DNA of 64,000 nucleotides, from NCBI RefSeq assembly GCF_005144965.1, contig NZ_CP039704.1:2774001-2838000 (forward strand). Reading direction: 5' to 3'. Each line of letters starts with the position of its first letter. Within the stretch, counting starts at the first letter, position 1. Below the pieces are notes generated by a model. That model was not told the origin of the DNA. It searched no databases and saw nothing but the letters and a program-made list of their open reading frames with translations. This document shows, one piece after another, positions 52,734-63,603 of the stretch. The DNA is from Hankyongella ginsenosidimutans (lineage in GTDB: Bacteria; Pseudomonadota; Alphaproteobacteria; Sphingomonadales; Sphingomonadaceae). The translations under genes were made by a program, and so were the position numbers.

Positions 52734-55067
52734 ATGACATTCCCGACCCTGCGAAAGACGCTGCTTGCTGGAGCCAGCGTCCTGGCGTGCAGCCCTGGTC
52801 AACTGCCTTCGCACAGGAAGACGCAAGCGCAACCCAGCTCGACACCATCGTGGTGACCGCCCAGAAAGTGTCGCAGAATCTTCAGGATGTGCCGATTTCC
52901 GTCTCCAGCGTCAGCGGCGACGCCCTGATCAATTCCGGTACCAGCAGCCTGGAACAGCTTGGCCAGATCGTCCCGTCGCTGACGTTCCGCAAGGGCACCA
53001 CTTCCGCCAACTCGGCGCTGGTCCTGCGCGGGGTCGGCACCATCAGTTTCTCGTTGGCGGCCGAGCCAAGTGTGTCGACGGTGGTGGACGGCATCGTCCT
53101 CAGCCGCTCGGGCCAGGCCTTCACCGATCTGGTCGATGTCGAGCGGATCGAGGTGTTGCGCGGCCCGCAAGGCACCCTGTTCGGCAAGAATGCATCGGCC
53201 GGTCTGCTCAGTATTGTCTCCAAAGGCGGCACCGACGACTTCGAAGGCGACGTGCAGCTTGGTTTCAATGCACCGTCCGAATACCGCGGGCGGGTCAGCC
53301 TTGCCGGGCCGATCACCGAAAATCTGACCGCACGCGTCACCGGATTCTATGGCACCTACGACGGCAATATCACCAATGTTTTTGGCGGGCGCGACGAGCG
53401 CGTCAACGGCTACGAGCATCGTGGCGGACGTTTGCTGCTGGACTGGAAAGCAGCGGATTTCGCCAAGTTTCGCTTCATTACCGACTATTATGAAGCCGAT
53501 GACGATTGCTGCGCCGAAGTGACGGGCGTCTCACGCGGGGCAGTTCTCGATGCGGAACTGGGCTTCGACAACACGCGCGGCGAGGACGTCCGTGAGGTCA
53601 ATCAAAATCTTGTCACCGAAACCCACGACCGCCAGTGGAGCGCGACGCTCCAGGGCGACTTCAACCTGCCGCTCGACCACACGCTGACAGTGGTTACAGG
53701 CTTCCGCAACTGGCAGAACACGGAAATCCGCGAGGGAGACTTTCTGCCACGCGCGCTGGTCGGCACAGCAGAGCTGCATGACCAAGGTTTCGTCGAGACC
53801 GACCAGTATTCCGCGGAAATCCGCCTGGCGTCAGACCAGAGCCAGACCTTCACCTATCAGGTCGGCGGTTTCTGGTGGCACTCCGACAACCAGCAGCAAT
53901 TCACCCGCCGCGACATAACCTGCGCGACGACCACCCTGCCGACCGATCCGGTAACCGGCGGGCAACCCTGCAACGTCGCCGATACGGTCAACACCCTGTT
54001 CCCGACCGCCACATCGAACAGCGATGTCAATTTCAACAACTTCGCCTTCTTCGGCCAGGGTACCTACAATGTCACCGAGCGCCTGCGCTTCACGGGCGGC
54101 GTGCGCTGGACCCGCGACATCGTCGAGTTCACCCACATTCGCGCTCCCGGCGTCAACGCCACGACCGGCCTGCCGGCAACCGGCCCCGGCGTAAGCGGCA
54201 GCCCGGCAGGAGGCACGATCGCCGCTGGCGGCAACGGCACCAACACCTCGACGGGCCGTACCAGCAACAACAATTTCTCCGGCAAAGCGGTTGTGCAATT
54301 CGATCTGTTCGAGGACGTGATGCTCTACGCGAGCTACACACGCGGCTACAAAGGCCCGGCTTTCAACGTCTTCTTCAACCACACCGCGCCGACGAACTCG
54401 CTACCGATCAACAAGGAAACCTCGAATTCGTATGAAGGCGGCATCAAGAGCCGCTTCTTCGACAACCGCCTGCAAGTCAACGCATCCGGTTTTACGTCAA
54501 ATACGATGGCTTCCAGGCGAACAACTTCGTTCTGCTCAACGGTGCCGTCGTTACCAACCTGACCAATGCGGGAACCGTGACGTCTGCAGGCTTTGAGATC
54601 GAGACAATCGGCAAGGTTCTGCCAGGCTGGACGCTCAGTTCAAGCGTTGCCTATGCAGACGCCAAGGTCCAGCGCTTCAATCCTAACCCGCTGACCAATG
54701 CCCCGGATGCCCGCGACGGCACGCGCCTGCCGCTGGCCCCAAGTGGAGCTTCAACCTCGCCTCTGACTATGAACGTTCCCTGTCGTCGATCGGCGTGCCG
54801 ATGGTCGCGTATCTGCGCACCTCCTACAGCTACACCGGCGACCAGTTCTCGGACCTCGGCGAAGGCGGCCCCATTGATCAATACGGCATCTGGAACGCCA
54901 GCTTCGGCTTGTCGGACGAGGATGACAAATACCGCGTGACCTTCACGGTGCGGAACATCCTCGACAAGAGCTATGTCTCGCTGAACACCTCGAACGGGCA
55001 GCGCCTGCTGATCCCGCGCGATGCCGATCGCTATGTGGGCGTCAACCTGCGGATTCGCCTCGACTGA
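52734..55067 (+). CDS. TonB-dependent receptor, probable uptake of a sulfoquinovose glycoside
   Basis: An outer-membrane TonB-dependent receptor of about 777 aa. Signal peptide, then a TonB-box-like TQLDTIVVTAQKVSQNLQDV, the plug (PISVSSVSGDAL, LVLRGVGTISFS, VERIEVLRGPQGTLFGKNAS, AGLLSIVSKGGTDDF), and the barrel ending in the aromatic-type strand YVGVNLRIRLD. Frame changes near 52795, 54495 and 54740. Divergent from the sulfoquinovosidase operon with a shared 372-bp control region. Substrate by context: sulfoquinovosyl glycerol or a related plant/algal sulfolipid headgroup. A rho-independent terminator follows. Confidence 0.88.
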
Positions 55068-55154
55068 GATTGCGGTCTGGTCGGCGAGGGTGAAGCGTGA
55101 TGCTAAACCCTCTGCCGATCAGGCACATTACAAACAAATGTCCCTCCGACCTCC

Positions 55155-55185
55155 AGCCGTGCGGCGTCCGCGTCGCACGGCTTTT
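55155..55185 (+). terminator. Intrinsic terminator after the TonB receptor gene
   Basis: A perfect 9-bp stem (AGCCGTGCG / CGCACGGCT) with a 10-base loop is followed directly by TTTT on the plus strand. It lies 88 bases after the receptor stop and just before the end of the convergent MFS gene. Confidence 0.8.
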
Positions 55186-55188
55186 CTG

Positions 55189-56424
55189 TCAGCCCTCGGG
55201 GTCCGCCAGGGTCATTCTGGGCTGCAGCACATGAATGAACGCCAGCGCCGCAAGATAGGCGCCGGAGCACACGGCGAACATCGGCGTGTAGCCCAGGCCC
55301 GCATGCAGCGACCAGCCGGCAAACTCGATCATGCCGGTGCCCGTCAGGTTGCCCGCGATGCCGCCAAACGCGATTACCGTCGCCAATTGCCGCGTTGGCA
55401 CCGTGTCCGTCGCCATGCCGAAAATACCGGTGGAGAAGCCTTGGTGCGCGAACAGACCTAGCCCGATCAGAACCGCCGCTAGCCAGGGGTTGCCGGATGA
55501 GAGCGCCAGCGGCATCGGCAGGATTGCCAGCGCATAGAACAGCATGCTGTACTTGCGTGCCTTGTTCAGGCCGAGCCCGCGCGCCTCCAGAAACACAAAC
55601 AGGCCACCGCTGCTGACCGCACCCACCGCTGCAAACAGAAAAATGATGGCGATCGGATAGCCGAGTTGCCCCTGATCCATGCCGAATTCCCGGTGGAAGA
55701 AGTCCGGCATCCAGAACAGCACGAACCACCAGACAAGGTCCGTGAGCGCCTTGGCACCGATCACGGACCAGGCGCGCCTGTCCTGAGGATTTCCCGGACC
55801 GAGGCACCAGGACTGCGCTTCGCGGTCGTATGGCGTGCCGGCAGCCGACGAGTTGCGCCGAGCCAGAGCGCCAGCCACACAAATCCCAGCGCCCCGGTCA
55901 CCAGGAAGGCCGCCTTCCAGCCGAACGCCAGCGCCAGCGGCGGTATCAGCAACGGGGTCAGAATGGCGCCGATGTTGGGCGCCGTGTTGATGATGCCGAT
56001 ACCCAGCGCTCGCTCCCGCATCGGCAGATATGTCGCGGCGGCCTTCATGGCGGCAGGCGTATTGCAGGACTCGGCGACCGCAAGCACGACTCGCGCCGCG
56101 AGGAATTGCTGCACGCTTGCTGCAAACGCATGCGCCATCCCGGCAGCACTCCACACCGCCACTGCCAGCCCGTAGGCGACCCGGACCCCGAACCGGTCGA
56201 CGAACCAGCCGACGCCAAGGAGCGCGAACGCTGCCGAGAGCTGGAATGCGGATCAAGGTGCGCGAAATCCTGGTCGGTCCAGTTGAATTCCTGCACGAGC
56301 GTCGGTTTCAGCAAGGCAAGCACCTGCCGGTCGACGTAGTTCAGAGCGGTCGCGAAAAGATCAGCCCGATCAAACCGTAACGCAGAGCTGCCCCGGCTTC
56401 GCTGGCCGGCTTGGTCATGTCCAT
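55189..56424 (-). CDS. MFS transporter, hexuronate/anion-symporter-like
   Basis: A 12-helix major facilitator protein of about 411 aa. The start MDMTKPASEAGAALRYGLIG leads to the first helix with TALNYVDRQVLALLKPTLVQ, the pattern of the ExuT/anion:cation symporter group. Later: GVGWFVDRFGVRVAYGLAVA, ARVVLAVAESCNTPAAMKAA, RERALGIGIINTAPNIGAIL, FVLFWMPDFFHREFGMDQG and ATDTVPTRQLATVIAFGGIA. Frame changes near 56340, 56250 and 55790. It sits between the TonB receptor and the YeiH-type exporter, so it may carry the sulfonated sugar across the inner membrane, replacing the ABC importer of known sulfo-SMO loci. Confidence 0.82.
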
Positions 56425-56523
56425 GGCGTGTCCTTCCCCGCTGGCCGCAACCGTTCCTTTCAATATCCGGATCGGCGGATTTATTCATTGCAGCATCTCA
56501 GCACGGAACATTATAAGCGAGCA

Positions 56524-57585
56524 TATGACACCGCAAGACACAAACGCGCCCATCGCCGCGGACCTTTTCGGCGAACTCTACCTCTCCGAAGCGTCGAAGC
56601 CGGAAAAGGCACACGCGCGGCTCTATGGCATGGTCGTCGTCTCCATTGCGGCACTTGCAGCCTCCTGGCTCAGCGAACATTACGGCATGCCCATCATCGT
56701 GCTGGGGCTGTTGATGGGACTTGCGCTCAATTTCATGAACAGTGACCAGCGCATCCATCCGGGCCTGGACTTCGCCGGCACCAATTGCCTGCGTCTTGGC
56801 ATCGTCATCCTCGGCACGCAGGTCACGTTCGCGCAGTTTCACGCCCTTGGCATCGTCTCCTTTGTCGGGCTGTTGCTGACCATGGCCTGCGTGGTGACGG
56901 CCGGGATTGCGACAGCGCGGGCCTACAGTCGTCCTGTCCCCGAAGGCGTGCTCGCGGGCGGCGCAACCGCAATCTGCGGCGCCTCCGCTGCACTGGCGCT
57001 CTATGGCGTCATCGGGAAGGACCGGGTCAGCCAGGCGCAGTTCACCCTGACTCTGGTGACCATCTCCGGTGCCAGCGCGGTCGCCATGTCCTTCTATCCC
57101 CTGCTGGCCGGGGCGCTGCAGCTGACGGACCAGCAGGCCGGGTTCCTGATCGGCGCGTCGATCCACGATGTCGCCCAGGCGATCGGTGGCGGCTATGCCT
57201 ATTCCCAGAATGCGGGCGAGATCGCCACCATCGTCAAGCTGTCGCGAGTCGCCCTGCTGGCCCCGCTGGTGGCGGTGGCCGGCCTGATGCTGGGCGCGCC
57301 GGGCCAGCCCCGGCACTCGCTTAAAAGCGCGATGCGCCTGCCCTGGTTCATCTGGGCGTTTTTCGGGCTGGTCTGCCTGAATTCACTGGTAACCTTGCCG
57401 CAGGTTATCGGCCACTATGGCCTGATCGTCTCGAAGACAATGCTGTTGCTCGCAGTGATTGCGACCGCCATGAAGTCGCAGCTCCGGTTGCTCATGACCC
57501 TGGGATGGCGCAGCGTCATGCCGGTCGCCGCCTCGACGCTGGTTGCGTTTGTGGTGGCGCTTTCGTTTGCGGTGGGGGTTTGTGA
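56524..57585 (+). CDS. YeiH-family (putative sulfate/sulfite exporter) membrane protein
   Basis: A polytopic membrane protein of about 354 aa of the YeiH / putative sulfate exporter family. Seen are MPIIVLGLLMGLALNFM, HPGLDFAGTNCLRLGIVILG, EGVLAGGATAICGASAALAL, TISGASAVAMSFYPLLAGAL, FLIGASIHDVAQAIGGGYAY and WFIWAFFGLVCLNSLVTLPQ. The end is probably hidden by a missing G in the GGGGG run; with it, the stop TGA overlaps the glpD GTG start as GTGA. Next to a desulfonating monooxygenase, its likely job is to expel the sulfite or sulfate released. It is the first gene of the run to glpK. Confidence 0.82.
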
Positions 57586-59070
57586 CCGACAAAGTCTACG
57601 ATCTTCTGGTTGTCGGCGGCGGCGTCAACGGCTGCGGCATCGCGCGTGATGCCGCGTTGCGCGGCGCCAAGGTCGTGCTCGTGGAGCGCGGCGATCTGGC
57701 GCAAGGCACGTCATCGGCGTCAACGAAGCTGATCCATGGCGGGCTGCGCTATCTGGAGCATTACGAGTTTGCGCTTGTGCGCGAGGCCCTGAGCGAGCGC
57801 GAACGGCTTTGGGCCGTGGCACCGCACATCATCTGGCCACTGCGCTTTGTCTTGCCCTATCGCCCCGGCCTGCGGCCACGCTGGCTGCTGCGGATGGGCC
57901 TGTTCCTCTATGACCATCTGGGCGGCCGCAAACACCTGCCGCCGACGCGAACCTTGAACCTGCGCAAGGATGCCGCCGGTCGGCCACTGCAGCCGCAGTT
58001 CCGCTTCGCCTTCGAATATTCCGACTGCTGGGTCGACGATGCGCGCCTGGTGGTGCTGAATGCGCGCGATGCCGCCGACCATGGCGCGGAAATCCACACC
58101 CGGTCCGAGCTTATCCAACTGGCGCGGCTTGACGACCTCTGGCGCGCAACCCTCAGCGATGGCCGGATACTGCTCGCGCGTGCAGCTATCAATGCCGCCG
58201 GGCCGCGGGTGCTGGAAGCGCTTGGGCGGGCGCATGTGGCGACTTCCCAGAGCATGCGGCTGGTCCGTGGCTCGCACATCGTCGTACGCCGACTGTACGA
58301 CCACGACCGGGCCTACTTCTTCCAGCTCCCGGACAAGCGGATTTTCTTCGCCATCCCCTACGAGGATGATTTCACCCTGGTCGGCACCACGGATGCAGAC
58401 CATCACGGATCGCTCGACGACGTCCACGCGACGCCGGAGGAAATCGCCTATCTGTGCGAGGGCGCGAACGGCTACTTCCGCACTAAGCTTACGCCGGCGG
58501 ATGTCGTCTGGTCCTACGCCGGCGTGCGCCCGCTGATCGACGACGGCTCCGGCAAGCCGGAAGCGGCGACGCGCGGCTATACCCTGCGAGTCGACGGTGG
58601 CGCCAGGAAGCCCCGCTGCTGAGCGTGTTCGGCGGCAAGATCACCACCTATCGCCACCTGGCGGCGGCGGCAGTCGACAAGCTGCGCCCGTGGCTGCCCG
58701 TGCTGGCCACGGCGTCCACGACGGATAACCGGCCATTGCCGGGCGGCGACTTCCCGATCGACGGCGTCCCGGCGTTGCAGCAGCGCCTGCAGGCCCGCTA
58801 TCCTTTCATCGATCCCGCAACGATCGCACGTCTGGCCCGCCAGTATGGCACACGCGCATTTGCCTGGCTCGGGGAGGCTCGCACCGCGCAGGACCTTGAA
58901 CAGGGTTCGGCCACGGCCTGACCCAGGCCGAAGTCGACTATCTGACGACGCAGGAATGGGCGCGAACCGCCGACGACATCCTGTGGCGGCGCACGAAACT
59001 CGGGCTGCGGCTATCTGCGGCGGAGCGCGCGGCGCTCGAGGCTTATCTCAAAGACAAGGGGCGACGATGA
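57582..59070 (+). CDS. glpD: Glycerol-3-phosphate dehydrogenase, FAD-dependent (GlpD)
   Basis: Oxidises glycerol 3-phosphate to DHAP at the membrane. Starts with GTG: TDKVYDLLVVGGGVNGCGIA gives the FAD-binding GxGxxG. Then GDLAQGTSSASTKLIHGGLR, YLEHYEFALVREALSERERL, EYSDCWVDDARLVVLNARDA, INAAGPRV, RGSHIVV, YFFQLPDKRIFFAIPYEDDF, GTTDADH and VFGGKITTYRHLA. Frame changes near 58603 and 58905. About 497 aa. The stop overlaps the FMN reductase start (ATGA). With glpK downstream it would use the glycerol set free by the sulfoquinovosidase. Confidence 0.93.
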
Positions 59071-59626
59071 TACGGCTGGTAGCGATCGGCGGCACGACCA
59101 AACCGGGCTCGTCGACTGAGCGCGCGCTCGGCGTCGCGGTGGCGGCCGCCCGCGCGGCGGGCGCAGAGGTCGAGGTCTTTGCATGCACAGAGCTGGTGGC
59201 CTTGCCGCACTACGGCACGGATGCGGCCATGCAGTCCGAGATCGGTGCCAGGCTTGTGCAGGCGGCACGCTCTGCTGACGGCGTCCTGATCGCCAGCCCC
59301 GGCTATCACGGCGGCGTCTCGGCTCTCGTCAAGAACGCCATCGACTATCTCGAAGACCTCGCGCGCGACGACCGGCCATACCTTGACGGACGTACCGTCG
59401 GCCTGATCGCAACCGCCTACGGCCATCAGGCAGCCGTCAGCACGCTGTCCGCCCTGCGCACCATCGCCCATGCGCTGCGCGGCTGGCCGACTCCGCTGGG
59501 GCTGCCATCCGCACAACGGCCGATCTGTTCGACGCGGCGGGCCAGTGCAGGGACGATGCCGTGCGTGGTCAGCTCGAGCTGGTCGCACGTCAGGTCCTGA
59601 AAGGCGTGGCGCTGGCCCGCGCATGA
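59067..59626 (+). CDS. NADPH-dependent FMN reductase
   Basis: A flavodoxin-fold FMN reductase of about 186 aa, SsuE-like. IRLVAIGGTTKPGSSTERAL is the FMN phosphate loop; ADGVLIASPGYHGGVSALVK and NAIDYLEDLARDDRPYLDGR are the flavin-contact segments, followed by VGLIATAYGHQAA. One frameshift near 59503. Start and stop overlap the neighbouring genes as ATGA. Two-component SsuD-like monooxygenases need a partner that supplies FMNH2; this gene fits that need although it lies on the other strand about 11 kb from the monooxygenase. I recall that the Agrobacterium partner SmoA is a different kind of flavin reductase. Confidence 0.85.
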
Positions 59627-60240
59627 CCCAGGATCTCTCAGCCCTGCTCGACCGGCTCCGTCGTGGCGGCATGATCGTCCTGACAGGTGACCGCCTGCGC
59701 GGCGGCGACATCGATTTCGCGGTCGCCGCAGAGCACGCCACCCGGAGCGCATCAACTTCATGGCGAAATTCGGACGCGGCTTGATCTGTCTGGGTCTGAC
59801 ACCAGCACATGCGCGCCGTCTCGGCATCGACTTTCTGAACCCGACGCCGGAGCGGCAAAGCGGCCGCCCGTTCGCGGTTTCCATCGAGGCGCGGCGCGGC
59901 GTCTCCACGGGCATTTCGGCCGCCGACCGCGCGCACACCATCGCGACCGCCATTGCGCCGGATGCGGGACCAGACGACATCACGACGCCCGGGCATATCT
60001 TCCCGCTGATCGTTCGCCCAGACGGCGTGCTGGAGCGTCCGGGCCGTGGAGGCCGCCGTCGATCTGATGGGGCTTGCCGGCCTGCAGCCCGCCGCCGTGC
60101 TGTGCGCCGTCATGAAGGACGATGGAACGATGGCGCGTGCGACGGATGCGGCAGAGCTAGCCGCGCAGCATGGGCTGGACGTCGTCGCGCTCGAGGATAT
60201 CGTCGCGCTGCGCCAGTTGCGCGTGAGAGGCGCATCATAA
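59623..60240 (+). CDS. RibB-like protein with altered active site
   Basis: A homologue of 3,4-dihydroxy-2-butanone-4-phosphate synthase (riboflavin pathway), about 206 aa after frame changes near 59735 and 60047. Conserved parts: SIEARRGVSTGISAADRAHT, TTPGHIFPLIVRPDGVL, VDLMGLAGLQPAAVLCAVMK and DDGTMARATDAAELAAQHGL. But the acidic loop that is DDEDRENEGD in E. coli reads LTGDRLRGGD here, in an unbroken stretch, so the metal-binding glutamate is gone. The second metal ligand, His of GHTEA, falls on the frameshift at 60047 and cannot be judged. It overlaps the FMN reductase gene. It may support flavin supply or do a different sugar-phosphate reaction. Confidence 0.75.
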
Positions 60241-60259
60241 CAACCACCGGGGAGCCGCC

Positions 60260-61719
<1,460 letters not shown>

Positions 61720-61758
61720 GGCGGCGTCCTGGAAATCGCTCGATATGCAGGGAAGGAA

Positions 61759-61833
61759 TGGTGGGCGCGGCAAGGATTGAACTTGCGACCACTGCGATGT
61801 CAACACAGTGCTCTACCACTGAGCTACGCGCCC
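61759..61833 (-). tRNA. tRNA-Val (GAC)
   Basis: A cloverleaf on the minus strand: acceptor GGGCGCG/CGCGCCC, D arm with AGCTCAGTGGTAGAGC, anticodon loop TTGACAT (anticodon GAC) on a CTGTG/CGCAG stem, and T arm GCAAGTTCAATCCTTGC. The CCA end is encoded (61759-61761). Reads GUC and GUU valine codons. Confidence 0.95.
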
Positions 61834-61896
61834 CCGTTTGGCAGGGGATCGCCTATAATCAGTCGCCGCTGGGATGGCAAGCCCGTCCGGCTATAA

Positions 61897-62254
61897 TCAC
61901 GCGGCGAACAGACGGTCGATTTCGTCCACGAGATCCCGCAGGTGAAACGGCTTGAGAGCACGCGCGGCGCGTCTGCTGGGTCTGCGCGCGACTCAGCGCG
62001 ACGGCGGCGAACCCGGTGATGAACATCACCCGCATGTCGGGCGCAAGCGTGGACGCCCGCTGCGCCAGCTCGATGCCATCCATTTCCGGCATCACGATGT
62101 CGGTCAGGAGCAGATCGTAGCGTCCGGAAGCGATCAACGGCAGCGCCGCCGTGCCGCGATCCACAGCCGTTACGCTATGGCCCGCCTTCTCAATGGCGCG
62201 CGCCAGAAACGTGCGCATCAGATCGTCGTCTTCGGCAAGGAGTATGCGGGCCAT
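61897..62254 (-). CDS. cpdR: CpdR-like single-domain response regulator
   Basis: A receiver-only response regulator of about 119 aa. It begins MARILLAEDDDLMRTFLARA with the acidic pocket, has the phospho-acceptor Asp in LLLTDIVMPEMDGIELAQRA, the Thr in MRVMFITGFAAVAL and the Lys in KPFHLRDLVDEIDRLFAA. These match CpdR, which in Caulobacter directs ClpXP proteolysis in the cell cycle. One frameshift near 61970. The gene is divergent from N-formylglutamate amidohydrolase, the usual neighbour of cpdR in alphaproteobacteria. Confidence 0.9.
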
Positions 62255-62362
62255 AATCTCGCAGCTTCTGGGCGCACGGGACGTGCCGCCTGCTTTCCGC
62301 GCGCTATAGCGGCGGCGGAATTAACATTGCGTCACTCGCGTGCCGAGGCCATTCATACTGTC

Positions 62363-63261
62363 ATGTTCATCGCAGGCAATAGCGGCGTGACCGATGCGCC
62401 ATATCGGCAGAGCGGGCCTCTGGACCCCGTTGTGCCCGTATTGTGCACGTCGCCGCACAGCGGGCGTTTTATCCTGTTGATTTTCTTGAACGTTCCCTAT
62501 TGGCGCTGGACGTTCTGCAGCGCGCGGAAGATCGTCTGGTCGACCGGCTGCTCGGCGATGACTCGTCCCAGCTCGGCGGCGCGCAAGTTTTGAACGCAAC
62601 GTTCGCCCGCAGCTTCATCGATCTGAACCGCAGCGACCGGGAGCTCGACCCGTTGCTGATTCCCGACCTGCCGGAGAGTGTTCGCCCCGTCGCCTCCTCG
62701 CGCGTGTCGGCGGGGTTGGGCGTCATCCCGCGGGTGGCGGGCGGCGGCCTGGAAATCTATCCCGCGCCGCTGAGCTATGGTGCGGCGAGCGCACGGCTGG
62801 ATGAAGCCTGGCGGCCCTTCCATCGCCGACTTGGCGCGACGATCGGCGCCATGCGCCGCGCGTTCGGGCATGCCGTGCTGCTGGACTGGCATTCGATGCC
62901 GTCATCCGCTGTGCGTCCGTCGACCCGCCCCGGCCCTGTCGCGGTGCTCGGCGATCTTCACGGCGGCTCCTGCGCCCCGAACATCAGCCGCTGGGTCGCT
63001 GATCGCCTACGCGCCAGCGGCTTCCAGGTGCTGCTGAACGCGCCCTACGCCGGCGGCTTCATCACGCGGCACTATGGCCAGCCCGCGGTCGGGGTGCATG
63101 TGCTGCAGATCGAGCTGTCGCGCGCGGCGTATCTCGATGAAGCAACCGGATTGCCGAACGCCCGATTCGAAGCGGTCGGGGCGCTCGTCCAGGCGCTGGT
63201 CCGCGATCTGGTTCAACACCTGCCGCGGCTGCTGCCGGCACCCGCCTGGCGCTATGCGTGA
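62363..63261 (+). CDS. N-formylglutamate amidohydrolase
   Basis: A zinc-dependent FGase-family hydrolase of about 300 aa, one frameshift near 62470. The motifs are VLCTSPHSGRFYPVDFLERS, NATFARSFIDLNRSDRELD, FGHAVLLDWHSMPSS, AVLGDLHGGSCAPNISRWV, APYAGGFITRHYGQPAVGVH and VLQIELSRAAYLDEATGLPN. It would release formate from N-formylglutamate at the end of one histidine-degradation route, but no hut genes are near. Divergent from cpdR. Confidence 0.9.
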
Positions 63262-63385
63262 TGTGTCGCCTGCATACGGCGCATATGCTAAGCTGTGCCG
63301 GTCGGTACGACAGATCTGCACCGTCCAGACCACGGCTAGACAGAGAATTGGGTGACGCCACCAGATTTTGCCGTTACAGCGGCTA

Positions 63386-63460
63386 CTTGTGTCCCGAATC
63401 TGAAATCCGTTGCACCCAATATCAGGCGCGGTTGGATTTTGAATTCGAGAAGGACACGAG
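63386..63460 (+). repeat. Dispersed hairpin repeat, copy C
   Basis: A 75-bp copy in the same orientation as copy B: CTTGTGTCC, inner arm ATCTGAAATCC, centre CCAATATCAGGCGCGG, inner arm GGATTTTGAAT, outer end GGACACGAG. It differs from the reverse complement of copy A at only a few positions. Confidence 0.85.
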
Positions 63461-63473
63461 CAAGATATTGTTT

Positions 63474-63549
63474 CTCGTGTCGTTTTGGGATCGAAGTTCG
63501 CTATCAACCCAATATCACGGTGTGGCGAACTTCGATTCCACGACACTAG
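63474..63549 (+). repeat. Dispersed hairpin repeat, copy D (divergent stem)
   Basis: Thirteen bases after copy C. The outer ends are CTCGTGTCG and CGACACTAG and the centre keeps CCCAATATCA, but the inner stem is ATCGAAGTTCGC / GCGAACTTCGAT, unlike copies A-C (ATCTGAAATCC / GGATTTCAGAT). Both arms have changed together, so pairing is kept. Confidence 0.75.
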
Positions 63550-63603
63550 ACAGTCAAACGGCCCTGAGGATAGCGATGCTGGCGATGTTGCGCCGCAGTG
63601 GAA

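Larger units (their letters stand above)
63262..63603. other. Intergenic region with two hairpin repeats
   Basis: A 342-base gap between the amidohydrolase and a metallophosphoesterase gene. More than 40 % of it is made of hairpin repeats C and D placed head to tail. I see no gene; the first 120 bases hold nothing I can identify. Confidence 0.5.

Noticed and set aside
58981-59626. FMN reductase as an orthologue of Agrobacterium SmoA
   Set aside because: The protein is of the flavodoxin-fold NADPH-dependent FMN reductase type; I recall SmoA as a different flavin reductase family, so only functional equivalence is proposed.
60040-60060. Loss of the second metal ligand (His) in the RibB-like protein
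   Set aside because: The position coincides with a frame change, so the true residue cannot be decided; only the changed acidic loop is claimed.
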